A stretch of 64,000 bases of DNA from Cricetomys ansorgei (lineage: Eukaryota > Chordata > Mammalia > Rodentia > Nesomyidae): assembly GCA_026225945.1 (NCBI GenBank), contig JAMJFZ010003746.1, positions 5,506,501 to 5,570,500 on the forward strand, given 5' to 3'. Position numbers and translations under genes: made by a program. The notes under the pieces were generated by a model, which saw only the letters and a list, made by a program, of their open reading frames with translations, ran no database searches and was not told the DNA's origin. This document shows, piece after piece, positions 30,724 to 40,042 of this stretch (its first letter is position 1; every line of letters starts with the position of its first letter).

Positions 30724-31205
30724 GGGTATGTGTGTGTGTATGTGTGTGTGTGTGTGGTATGTGTGTGTGTGTGTGTGTGGTGTGTGTGCTGTGGGCTGTG
30801 GTGTCTATGGGGTTTGTGTGTGTGTGTTTGTGTGTGTTGGGGTGTGTGTGTATGTGTGTGTGATATGTGTATGTGGTGTGTGTGCTGTGGACTGTGGTGT
30901 CTATGGGGTGTGTGTGTGTGTATGTGTGTTTGTGTGTGTTGGGGTGTATGTGTGTGTGGTGTGTGTGCTGTGTGCTGTGGACTGTGGTGTCTATGGGGTG
31001 TGTGTGTGTTTGTGTGTGTTGGGGTGTATGTGTGTGTGGTGTGTGTGCTGTGGGCTGTGGTGTCTATGGGGTGTGTGTGGTGTGTGCGCTGTGGGCTGTG
31101 GTGTCTATGGGGTGTGTGGTGTGTGTGTGTGTGTGTGTGTGTTTGTGTGTGTGGTGTGTGCACTGTAGGCTGTGGTGTCTATGGGATGTGTGTGTGGTGT
31201 ATGAG
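30724..31205 (+). repeat. GT minisatellite with a repeated 24-base core
   Basis: Six copies of a core starting CTGTGGGCTGTGG and ending TGTCTATGGGG lie at about 30789, 30885, 30975, 31048, 31089 and 31162, separated by irregular (GT)n of 17-70 bases. Cys/Val-rich or His/Thr-rich open frames over it are artefacts. Confidence 0.9.
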
Positions 31206-31729
31206 ATATGGCTCCCTTGCACCCAGCAACACTGACACTCTCGGGCCCCCTGAGTGCTGCCCCGCCCAGCTGAGATCTTCTAAACACTCGTATCTTTAGT
31301 AGCTGCTCCATCCATTCCTGAGAGGTAGGTATTGAGCTCAAAATGATTTTATCTGATTCTTTTAGTTCTATGAGTGTTTCATCTTATAAATTCTGAAGTT
31401 GTTTTGGATTCAAACACCTTTTTAGGCATTAGGTTCCTGATGGATCAACTAACGTCAGTGAATTCCTCAAAAAAGAAACCATTTTATCACAATATTACTT
31501 CTCTCTCTCTCGTTTGTTTTCCTTTCTTTTTTCAAATTGTAGCCCAGGCTAGCCTGAAAATTCACTATATGGCTCCGGGCTGGCCTTGAACTCAACTCAG
31601 GATACTCCTTTTGCATCAGCTTGCTATGTACTGGTGTTCAGGTATGAACTACCATAGCAGGCCATTTTGTTCCTTTTCTTGCCCCACCAAACTTTTGATT
31701 GCTTGGATGTTTTAATTTTTTTCTTTTTC

Positions 31730-31832
31730 CCTTCCTTCCTTTTTTCCTTCCTTTTTTCCTTCCTTATTTCCTTCCTTCCTTCCTTCCTTCCTTCCTTCCT
31801 TCCTTCCTTCCTTCCTTCCTTCCTTCCTTCCA
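31730..31832 (+). repeat. (TTCC)n microsatellite
   Basis: Long pure TTCC run after imperfect CTTTTT text, adjoining an LTR candidate. Confidence 0.95.
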
Positions 31833-31849
31833 CTCTTTTGCCAGTGCCA

Positions 31850-32203
31850 GCCAACTAAGTCGAACAGCACTGAGGGGGAGCTAGGATTAAGGAAGAAGAC
31901 AGAGACAAGAGACAGATTTGGAAGGCACACAGTGAACACTGCACTGTGTGTCTAGCACAGCATATTTATACCCTTCAGAGAGTATAAGAAGCGAAAACAC
32001 AAGTTATGTAAACAACAGCTGATATTTACCAGGGAAACCTGCTGTTATCTTATTATCCTCCTTTACAAGGTCAAAGAACACTTAGATCCTCTCCTTGGGC
32101 TCTGCATGCACCTCCTGCATTCTGCAAAACATCTTGCCCAACTAGAAATATGCTCAAGGTCAAGGAACAGTCAGCTCCTTGTCAAAGTGGCTCCTGACAC
32201 TCT
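31850..32203 (-). mobile_element. Candidate solitary LTR, minus orientation
   Basis: Read on the minus strand it starts TGTCAGGAGCCAC at about 32203 and contains a TATA motif (tataaatatgctg) about 75-80% of the way along. It runs to a TTCC microsatellite at its 3' side. The length of about 350 bp and this layout suit a class II LTR. No internal retroviral sequence is present. Confidence 0.45.
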
Positions 32204-32215
32204 TCCTCTTTACAA

Positions 32216-32345
32216 CACTGGGCATGGTGGTGTACACTTTTAATTCTAGAACTTAGGAGGCAGAGGCAGGCAGATCTCTGTGAGTTCCAGACTAGCCTGG
32301 GCTACCTAGTGAGGCCATGTCTTCCAAAACATTTTTTTTTCCTGT
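32216..32345 (+). mobile_element. B1 SINE
   Basis: tgggcatggtggtgtacact and ggaggcagaggcaggcaga. Confidence 0.88.
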
Positions 32346-32625
32346 TTACTTGTGGGGAGAAGGGGGTGCATGCCACAGAGCCAAGGTATGTGGAGGACAG
32401 AGGAGAACTTAGAGCAGGAACTGGCTCTCTCCTTCCACCACGGGGATCCCAAATTTAGGTAATCAACCTTGGTGGCAAGCATCTTTATCCACTGAGCATC
32501 TCACAACTGAGTTTTGTTTTTCTGAGACAGGGTCTCATATAGCCGAGGCTAGCCTCAAACATACTCCGCACCCAGTCTCTCCTGCCTCCACCCTAGGAGT
32601 ACTGGGATTATAGGTGTGCATCAAA
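32346..32625 (-). mobile_element. B3-type and B1-like SINEs
   Basis: Reverse B3 text at 32346-32510 (tggaggacagaggagaactt), then B1-like text at 32515-32625 (gagacagggtctcatatagc). Confidence 0.7.
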
Positions 32626-33798
32626 GTCCCTATTCCTACTCTTGCTAAGTATATTTTGTTTAGTCTCTTTCCATCCTATTTTGTACCCAAGACAATCGGC
32701 TTTTCCACCGCATCCATCACCAAAACCGTTCCTGTTAAGATCACTAATGAGCCAGACATGGTGACTGATTCTGTGTGCCTGCAAAGCCATTTGAGAGATG
32801 GAGGCAGAAGAATCCAGGCCTCAAGGACATTCTTTGATGCGTTCGAGGTCAGCTTGTGATACATAAAACACACACACTCACAAAGAAAAGAAAGAATCAT
32901 CACTAATGGAACAAAACCACTCATTAACTCCACGTTGCTGAGTCCAATCATAAATCTTGTCCTGCTTTCACCAGGAGGAAACCAGCCATTCCATAATGAA
33001 AATAGTCCTAAGTCACGAATTAAAATAGAACCTCAATGAGCAGAAAAGATTCTTAACGGTTAACTCCCCTGGACCAACATGACGTTTTTATTTATATTAG
33101 CGTCGCTCTTTATTCCTCTGAAGGCTGCTGTTTCTGGTTTTAGGAAGGCACGTGTTTGACTTTCTGTGCGATGTGTATATTATCAGAGTATCTTCCCGGT
33201 AACCTTCCCACTGTTCGCAGTTTGCGATAAGGTCCACCTTTTTGCTAAGCATCAGAAGTATAGACAGGCTGAGTGTCCCGGAGCCTTCCTCCTCTAGTGA
33301 CCATGATCTCAGAGTGGTCTCCTGTGTGTTCATGCGTGTGAACAGTCTAGACTTTCACTTAAAGCCCTGGAGTACTTCCCGAGCCCCTGACTATCAGACA
33401 TTTTGCTTGCTTTCTGTATTGTAGTTCTCATGTACGTCGTGGGTTCAAAGTAGGATGGTAGGATCTGGCACACTATGGTTATTTGTCTTCATAATTGTTT
33501 CCCACCGAAAACCAGCCAATTCTTGGAAGACTCTGGAACACTGACATTGAGACTGGTTCAGGATTTGATTGGATCGTGAGGCCTCTGAATTATTTATCAC
33601 ATTAATTTATTGATGAGCCCATCTTCTCTCCCTCCCGCCTTCTCTGTTTACAGTCGTAAGTAGCCCAGGCTGCCCTTCCTCACCACAATGACCTTGAACT
33701 CCATCTCCCCCTGCCTTGCCTCCACCTCCTAAATGTAGAGATTACAGGTGTGGCCTGGCTGGATTCAAAGATGACATTCTTAGCATATGATAACAGCT
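32626..33798. other. Mostly unique intergenic sequence
   Basis: No gene recognised. A short B1-like trace lies at 32755-32870 and one at 33650-33755. The sequence otherwise matches nothing I know. Confidence 0.4.
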
Positions 33799-33800
33799 AG

Positions 33801-33980
33801 GAGCTGGGCAGTGGCGGTGCAAGCCTTTAGTCCCAGCACTCGGGAGGCAGAGGCAGGCGGATCTCTGTGAGTTGAAGGCCAGCCTGGTCTACAGAGTGAG
33901 TTCTACGACAGCCAGAGTTACAACAGGGAAACCCTGTATGGAAAAACCAAACCAAACCAAGCCAAAACAAATGAACAAAA
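33801..33980 (+). mobile_element. B1 SINE
   Basis: gagctgggcagtggcggtgc and gccagcctggtctacagag; (AACC) tail. Confidence 0.92.
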
Positions 33981-34014
33981 AAAACCTAGGTGAGCTTAAC
34001 AAAAAGACACAGGT

Positions 34015-34160
34015 GGGGCTGGAGGGTTGGCTCAGCAGTCAAGGCTCTTCCAGAGGACCAGGGTTCAATTCCCAGCCCTCAAATAGCCGTTGACAATTGT
34101 AACTTTAGTTCCAGGCGATCCGATGGCCTCTTCTGGTATCTTCAGGCACAGCACTAATGT
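34015..34160 (+). mobile_element. B2 SINE
   Basis: ggggctggagggttggctca and gggttcaattcccagccct. Confidence 0.85.
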
Positions 34161-34164
34161 GCTC

Positions 34165-34258
34165 CATAAGCCAGGAGTTGGTGGCTCTTGCCTTTAGTCC
34201 CAGCACTCGGGAGGCAGAGGAAGGCAGATCTCTGTGAGTTCAAGATCAGCCTGGTCTT
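34165..34258 (+). mobile_element. B1 SINE, 3' truncated
   Basis: gagttggtggctcttgcctt and ccagcactcgggaggcag. Confidence 0.82.
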
Positions 34259-34284
34259 GCAGGCAAAACACTCACATAAAGATA

Positions 34285-34500
34285 CACAAATGTTTTGAAG
34301 ATTTGCTTATTTTATGTATGTTTTACCTCCATGTATGTATGTTCACCATGTTTGCAGTGTCTGCAGAGGTCAGAAGAGGTATCAGATCTCTTGGCATTAA
34401 TGTTATGGATGGCTGGAAACAACCATGAGCGCTGGGAGCCAGGCAAAGGTCCTCTTTGAGAGCAACTAGTGCTTTTAACAGTCAAGGCATCTCTTTAGCC
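34285..34500 (-). mobile_element. B2 SINE
   Basis: tttatgtatgttttacctcc and gcagaggtcagaagaggta; ends caaggcatctctttagcc. Confidence 0.78.
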
Positions 34501-35107
34501 CTAAAGAAATAAATCTTAGGAAATAAGAAGTAGGTTGTAAAGGATATTTTAGAAGTACGAATCTTGAGTCCCCTCCCCCCCCCTTCTTTCTCTGCCGGCT
34601 TCTGCCACTTCCTCACAACAACTCAGACCCCAAGTGATGAGCTAGCTGACCGCAGATCGAATCTTTGGAGACCCTGAGCCAAAGGAGCTTCTCTTTCTAA
34701 GTTGTTTGTCTCAGGTATTTTGTCACAGAAGCAAAGAGAAGACTAAGACAGACGCTAAGAAAACTCCACTCGTGAGTGAGCTGGATTCGGAAAGACGTCA
34801 TTTTCAGATAAGCACGCTGTCTATGGTCGCACATGCCTGGGAGGTAGAAGCAGGAGGATTGCTGGGAGTTCTTGGCTAGTCTGACCTACATGTCTTATTA
34901 AAAACAAAATCAAACTGAAATCCTTATTTGCTTTTTTTCTTTTTCATTCTTTGTTTCCTCCTCTTCTTCTTCCTCCTCCTCCTCCCCTTTTTTTTTTTTT
35001 TGGCACGGTCCCTCACTCCCTGTGGGTCACAATTAGTTGACCAGCCAGAGGGCTTCTGAGACCCCCTGCCCCAAAGTTAGGATTACAAATATTCACCACC
35101 GAGAAGC

Positions 35108-35170
35108 CTGTCTTTTAATTTTTATTTATCTTAATATTTTTTATGTGAATGGGTGTTTTACCTACATGTA
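35108..35170 (-). mobile_element. B2 SINE, part split by an insertion
   Basis: tttatgtgaatgggtgtttta and cctacatgta are the A-rich end of a reverse B2; the rest lies at 35852-36010. Confidence 0.7.
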
Positions 35171-35851
35171 TGTAGGGGAGACATTTTGCCAAGATGTTTT
35201 TTGAACTGTGCGGCCTTTCTTATGGTTTCATGCTGTTTGGACTTTTGGGAATAGCTTGTGGGGAGCTATTTAAGAGGGAGTGTCTGTTAAAAAAGACAGT
35301 TGGTTGGGTGGTGGCATGGGAGAGAGCACAGAATTGGTGTTAGGGGAGACTGTGAGCTTTACAAGTGGATGATAGGGAAGGTAGAAAGACAGATAGCTCC
35401 AGAGACTTGGAGAGAAGGCAAACAGTTGCTGGGAAGCCTCAGACAGAGGAGAGTTACTGAGAGAACTAGGAGAAACGTAAGTGGGTTAAAGGGTTTTAGA
35501 AGTTAGTCCAGGTTTAGACAGATTACAACAGCCAGAGAGGGCTGTAAAGAGTTCTCCCTTATTTTCCTTTCCTTCCTAACTTTTTAGAGCTGAAGGAGTT
35601 TAAAAAGTTACAAGTTAGGGATCTTTCTCAGTAACAGCCAACTGTCAGGAGAAAGTGGGACAGGAGTGTGTGGAGTTCTTTTAGGAGTCCAGTTAACCAG
35701 TTACAAAAGGCTTCAAGCTTAGATATAGCATTTAGGAACAAGTACTACCTTTTAAGAAAACATTTGTCTTCTGGCCCCCAAGCAAAGAAGTCTTGAGAGC
35801 CCAGATTCCCAACTTCAGAAAACAGCAACACATTTTAAGAAAACTTTAACA
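35171..35851 (+). mobile_element. LTR-like insertion splitting a B2 SINE
   Basis: 681 bases beginning TGTAGGGGAG and ending TTTAACA, with a TATA-like ctatttaag at about 35267. A minus-strand B2/B3 is interrupted at its left edge (cctacatgta) and resumes at its right edge (gcaccacttatgtggctgg). A 4-base near duplication (tgta/tgtc) flanks it. TG...CA ends and the broken host SINE support an LTR-type insertion; the family is not recognised and strand is uncertain. Confidence 0.5.
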
Positions 35852-36010
35852 TGTCCACGCACCACTTATGTGGCTGGTGTCTGGGGGGCCAGAAGAGAGT
35901 GACAGATCAAAAGATTCCCTGGAATTGGAGTTCCAGATGGGTTTAAGTCTATTTGGGTGCTGAGACTTAAACCCAGGTACTCTGAAAGAGCACCCAGCCC
36001 CCTAGCCTGG
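35852..36010 (-). mobile_element. B2 SINE, remainder after the insertion
   Basis: gcaccacttatgtggctggtg continuing through aattggagttccagatggg to gagcacccagccccctagcc. Confidence 0.7.
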
Positions 36011-36054
36011 CTTTTGAAAAATTACTGTATCATTTCCTTGGAGAGGTTTAAGGA

Positions 36055-36208
36055 AGTATGGGAATGCATCTCATGGGGCCTGTGTGGAGGTCAGAAGATA
36101 ACTCACAAGAATTGATTCTCTCCTTCCACCACGCTTGTCCTGGGGAACAAACTCAAGTCTTCGGGATTGGCAAATGTTTTTACCTGCTGAACCATCTCAA
36201 GAGCCTAT
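36055..36208 (-). mobile_element. B3-type SINE
   Basis: tgtgtggaggtcagaagata and acctgctgaaccatctcaag. Confidence 0.72.
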
Positions 36209-36725
36209 TGTAACAGGGCCTCAGATCTCGGCACAACTTACTCCATGATGGAAATGCCATTCAGGTCATAAAACTCACCTGCCAATCTGCCAACCCTAAA
36301 ACAAAAGCCTAATCCATCAAGGCCCATACAGAGTTTGGGCTTCTATAGTTCTGCTTCTGGCTAACTGTCCTTGTTAACCCAGAACATGGTTTTTGTGTTT
36401 AAAAACCCATCCTAGGAAAGGTTCGAGACTACACTGGGAACCCAAACACCCAGTGTAGTGACTGGCTAATACTTTCTAGTGGCTCAAACCTACAACATTA
36501 TGCTTAGCTTTTAAAAACATGGGTTCTGGGAGCCGAAACTCAAGCCCTCACACTTATGCAAGCACTGTATTGCCTGAGACTTTTCTCAGCTGATTTACCT
36601 GTTGTCTGGTTTCTTCCTTTGACTCCAGAACAAATGAGCCTACCCTAAGTGGGTCCAAGACCAAACCCACTTTCTATAAGCAGTGCTTATGCCCCAGGTC
36701 AGCCTAGTTCCACTTCATTTATTTT
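36209..36725. other. Intergenic sequence, no clear feature
   Basis: About 0.5 kb of mixed sequence with no gene or well-preserved repeat recognised. Confidence 0.4.
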
Positions 36726-36789
36726 TACTTTTTTTTTTTTTTTTTTTTTTTTGAGACAGAGTGTCTAGCTCAGATTCACTCAAATTCAT

Positions 36790-37030
36790 CTTGGGGGGAT
36801 GGATCAGTGGGTTAACATGTCTGTTGCACAAAGCCTGATGACAGAGTTCAATCCTCTTGGCCTAAAGACAGGTGGAAGGAGATGACCGACTGGATCTGTT
36901 CTCCAATTTCCATGTACATCCTATACACGCACACAGCATACAGAGATTTAAATATGTATACATATATGTGTGCATATATATATAAATTTGTATATATAAT
37001 TGTGTATTACACACACACATACATGTAACT
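36790..37030 (+). mobile_element. B3-type SINE with TATA/CA tail
   Basis: ggggatggatcagtgggtta, gacagagttcaatcctcttg, then (TATA)n/(CA)n. Confidence 0.65.
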
Positions 37031-37215
37031 TCGTGGTTGAGGATTAAACTTCTGATCCTCCCACTTCCCCCTCTGGAGTGTTGGATCGCAGGTGTGCACC
37101 ACCATGTCGCTTATTTTGGTGCTGATGTGGGGGGGGGACGGGACACACACGACAACCCTCAAGCGTGCAAAGTACGCACTCTCTCTACCACGCTGCATCT
37201 CTAACCTTTCTAACC

Positions 37216-37366
37216 TTTTTTTTCTTCTTGAGACAGGGTTTCTCTGTTGTAACTCTGGCTGTCCTGGAACTCACTCTGTAGACCAGGCTGGCCTCGAACT
37301 CAGAAATCCGCCTGCCTCTGCCTCCCGAGTGCTGGGATTAAAGGCGTTCACCACCATTACCTATTA
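37216..37366 (-). mobile_element. B1 SINE
   Basis: tagaccaggctggcctcgaa and gagtgctgggattaaaggcg; well preserved, downstream of the Slc2a3 poly(A) site. Confidence 0.93.
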
Positions 37367-37554
37367 CCTGACTTCTAGCCCTTAATTTATTGTCAACTTT
37401 TATGTCCTCCTGACACATAAAAGCTACAGTTAGCTCAGCACTGCTATTCTTGACAGGTTTGTAGTTGGCCTAAAACTTGCTATTTAGTGAAGGGGTCACC
37501 CACCTTATGCTCTTCCTGGCTCTGCCTCAGAAGGGGCACATCTGGTTTGCACAC

Positions 37555-37632
37555 TGTTGGGGTGTGTGTGAACCCAGGGCTTTGAGCACATCAGACAACA
37601 TTCTAACCACTGATCTATGTTCCTAGCCCCGA
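37555..37632 (-). mobile_element. ID-like SINE, reverse
   Basis: gaacccagggctttgagcac and ctaaccactgatctatgttc, a reversed tRNA-like body. Confidence 0.6.
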
Positions 37633-37727
37633 AACAAGGATCTAAAGGGAATTTTAAAAACCCCCAATGAAAAAAAAACAAGAGAGAAAAAATAAGTTTG
37701 TGACACAAGACATATACATTCAGAATC

Positions 37728-37733
37728 TTTATT
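37728..37733 (-). terminator. Slc2a3 poly(A) signal
   Basis: AATAAA on the minus strand (tttatt on plus), about 2.1 kb downstream of the stop. T-rich, GT-containing mRNA-sense sequence follows. Confidence 0.7.
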
Positions 37734-39379
37734 TCAAAACAGAAACTACGGTAACATGAATAGAAAGTGTATGTGGAGATATTCACAATCTGGCCATTGA
37801 CAAATGGAAAAATTCCACCCTATATCACTGCCAACTCACTGAGGAGCAGAAGAGGTAAGTTAGAGGAGTCATCTTTTCCAGCAAAGCCCCTCTTTATAAC
37901 TGTTAATTTTTATCCAAAGTTTTTATCTCAATGACCGCAGGGACTGATGAATGAGTACTGAAACTGAGTACTGGAATACTGTCATATGCAAAGGTTTGCC
38001 TAAAGGGTCTGAAATGTGTAAGCACCAAGGAGGGACAGTGGGATCCAGTGACCTACGGAAAAGGCGGGGAGAGTGAGCAACCTCCATTTATCAAGTGGAG
38101 ACAGAGGGGATGGTTGTGGAAGTATCCGTGACCTGTGGGAGGAGCCAATCTTGGCATTCCTCCGAACATACTAAAATGCTGTACTTCTTAGTCCCTCTAA
38201 AGAAAGCCTCCCTCTCCCCGCAACTGGGTCCCCAGGAGCCACAACCCTGTCCTCAGACTTTCCTGTTCCCATTATCCCTCCCAGCTGGGGTGAGGCTGAG
38301 CCTTCCATGCTCAACCTCAAGGATGTAGGAAGCACCCTTCTCCAACAAAGAAAGGGTGGGTTGAATTTAAATCCTGGGTGCAAGCTCCACCCAGCAGAGG
38401 CAGTGCTGCCTACGTACACAGGGCTGAGTTTCAGTAAGTCTCCCTCAAAGAAAGCTACAGAACAAAGGAAACAAGTACTGAACACCCAAAGTGACAGTGC
38501 ACAGACATTCATATCCAAGCGTGGGCCACACTGCACATTGCTCACTGCCCCTAAGGTGTGTAGCAGACTCCAGGCCCCGGGCACTTAAGCACAATATCAT
38601 AGGAACATGACAAGGGTCTCCTGAGACTGTCACAGACATAGTCAAGCATGCCATGACCCCAGAGCAACAACATACTCAAACTAGGTACTTAATAATCATT
38701 CAGGAAAAATCCTTTCCCAGAGCTGAGGTAACAAAGTCCAAGTTAGCTATGAACATTCTTCTCTGAATCCCTTTGAACCAAGATAAAACAAAAATCGAAC
38801 ACATAAAAATCTCTCAAGAAACAAAATTGAAAAAAAATGCCTACCAAGAACTACTGTATTTAGATTTCTCATTTATGTGGCTTGCTCGACAGTTGGGTAG
38901 TGGGGGGTGACTGAAGGAAAACAAAGTGTGAGTTCACTAGGACAGGAAGGAGCTGTTTGGTCCAGAGGAAGGAGAGGGGCTTTCTGCAATCGGCCCTCCC
39001 TTCTCTGGACTCCATGCAAAGTAAAAGGCCACCAACACCACTAACTACAATGCCCACCTTAGTAACAAGCCTAGATTTCAAGCTAACACTACATAAAAAT
39101 TATAATCGTAAAAGAAAAGGCCCACAGAAGCCTCTTCAATCAGGCACTCACTCTTCTGAGAAAGAACACCGAAGAGCCGTCTAGAATGGAGGCCGCTCAC
39201 GCGCCCCCAGTAACACGTCTGTTCTCCCATTGCTCCACTACCCCTCCAGTACCAATCCTTCTTTACTCTAGAACCTCTCTTTAAAGACCTCCCTCCAACC
39301 TCAATTTCCTTACTCTTTCATTATTTGGTAAAGTTACACTTAAAAAAATAAATATTTATGCAATAAAACCTGAAGGTAA

Positions 39380-39388
39380 AATAAATAA
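39380..39388 (-). promoter_or_regulatory. AU-rich element nonamer in the Slc2a3 3'UTR
   Basis: The minus strand reads TTATTTATT within gttttatttatttt, the classical mRNA-destabilising nonamer. More ATTTA cores lie 30-40 bases upstream in the mRNA sense (39342-39360). Activity is inferred from motif only. Confidence 0.45.
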
Positions 39389-39832
39389 AACTTTGCTGTG
39401 CCGAGCTGTATCAAGTCAGGAAGGAGGGCTTGCTTGTCTAATCCCCACGGCCCTCCACTCTGGGTATGAAGATCTGTTTCCTAGCAAGCTGAGGTTGGGG
39501 GGGCTGCACCCCACTCCTACTCCCTAGGTATCCTAGTGAGGAGATCTTAGAATCTAAGGGGAGCTGCAGCCACTCCCCCCTGAAATGAAGGTAGGTTCAC
39601 TCAGTCTCTCCCGATCAGAAGAGAAATGTCCAAGAAATGTAACATTTTTTTAAAAGCCATTGGCGATCCGACTAACCCCAGCATTGGGTGTAGGCTGAGT
39701 GTTCATGGAGTGTGTGGGGTGAGAAAGGATCAAATAGCAGCGTTCAGAAGCAGTCCCGGTTCATCCTGATGAGGTCTCCCCACTTCGGGGGAGGTTGCTT
39801 TCCATGTTGGAGGGAGGTGAAGGAGGTCCGCC

Positions 39833-40042
39833 TCAGGCGTTGCTAGGGGACTCCTTGGGGGGCTGCACGCTGTTCATCTCCATACCAGATGAGCCTTTCT
39901 CAGCCTGCGCCTGGCCCTCGAACGCCCGGGTAATGTCCTCGAAAGTCCTGCCTTTGGTCTCAGGGACTTTGAAGAAGGTGAAGACTAAGAAGAAGATGAG
40001 GAAAGCAGCGAAGACGATGAAAACATAAGCTCCCAAGTAGGC
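39833..40042 (-). CDS. Slc2a3: Slc2a3 terminal coding exon 10
   Basis: 210 nt including TGA at 39833-39835, residues 425-493. Helix 12 ([18 protein letters not shown]) is followed by [18 protein letters not shown] and a hydrophilic tail ending ESPSNA. Confidence 0.96.
   Translation of the reverse strand, partial: AYLGAYVFIVFAAFLIFFLVFTFFKVPETKGRTFEDITRAFEGQAQAEKGSSGMEMNSVQPPKESPSNA

Larger units (their letters stand above)
37712..39832 (-). other. Slc2a3 3' untranslated region
   Basis: About 2.1 kb of nearly SINE-free sequence lies between the stop codon and a canonical poly(A) signal, in keeping with the long 3'UTR of mammalian GLUT3 mRNA. The open frames inside it (for example 38171-38584) have no recognisable product. 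Confidence 0.75.

Noticed and set aside
30702..31299. Open frames of 122-193 codons on both strands
   Set aside because: They are translations of the GT minisatellite.
38171..38584. 137-codon minus-strand open frame
   Set aside because: It lies within the Slc2a3 3'UTR and resembles no known protein.
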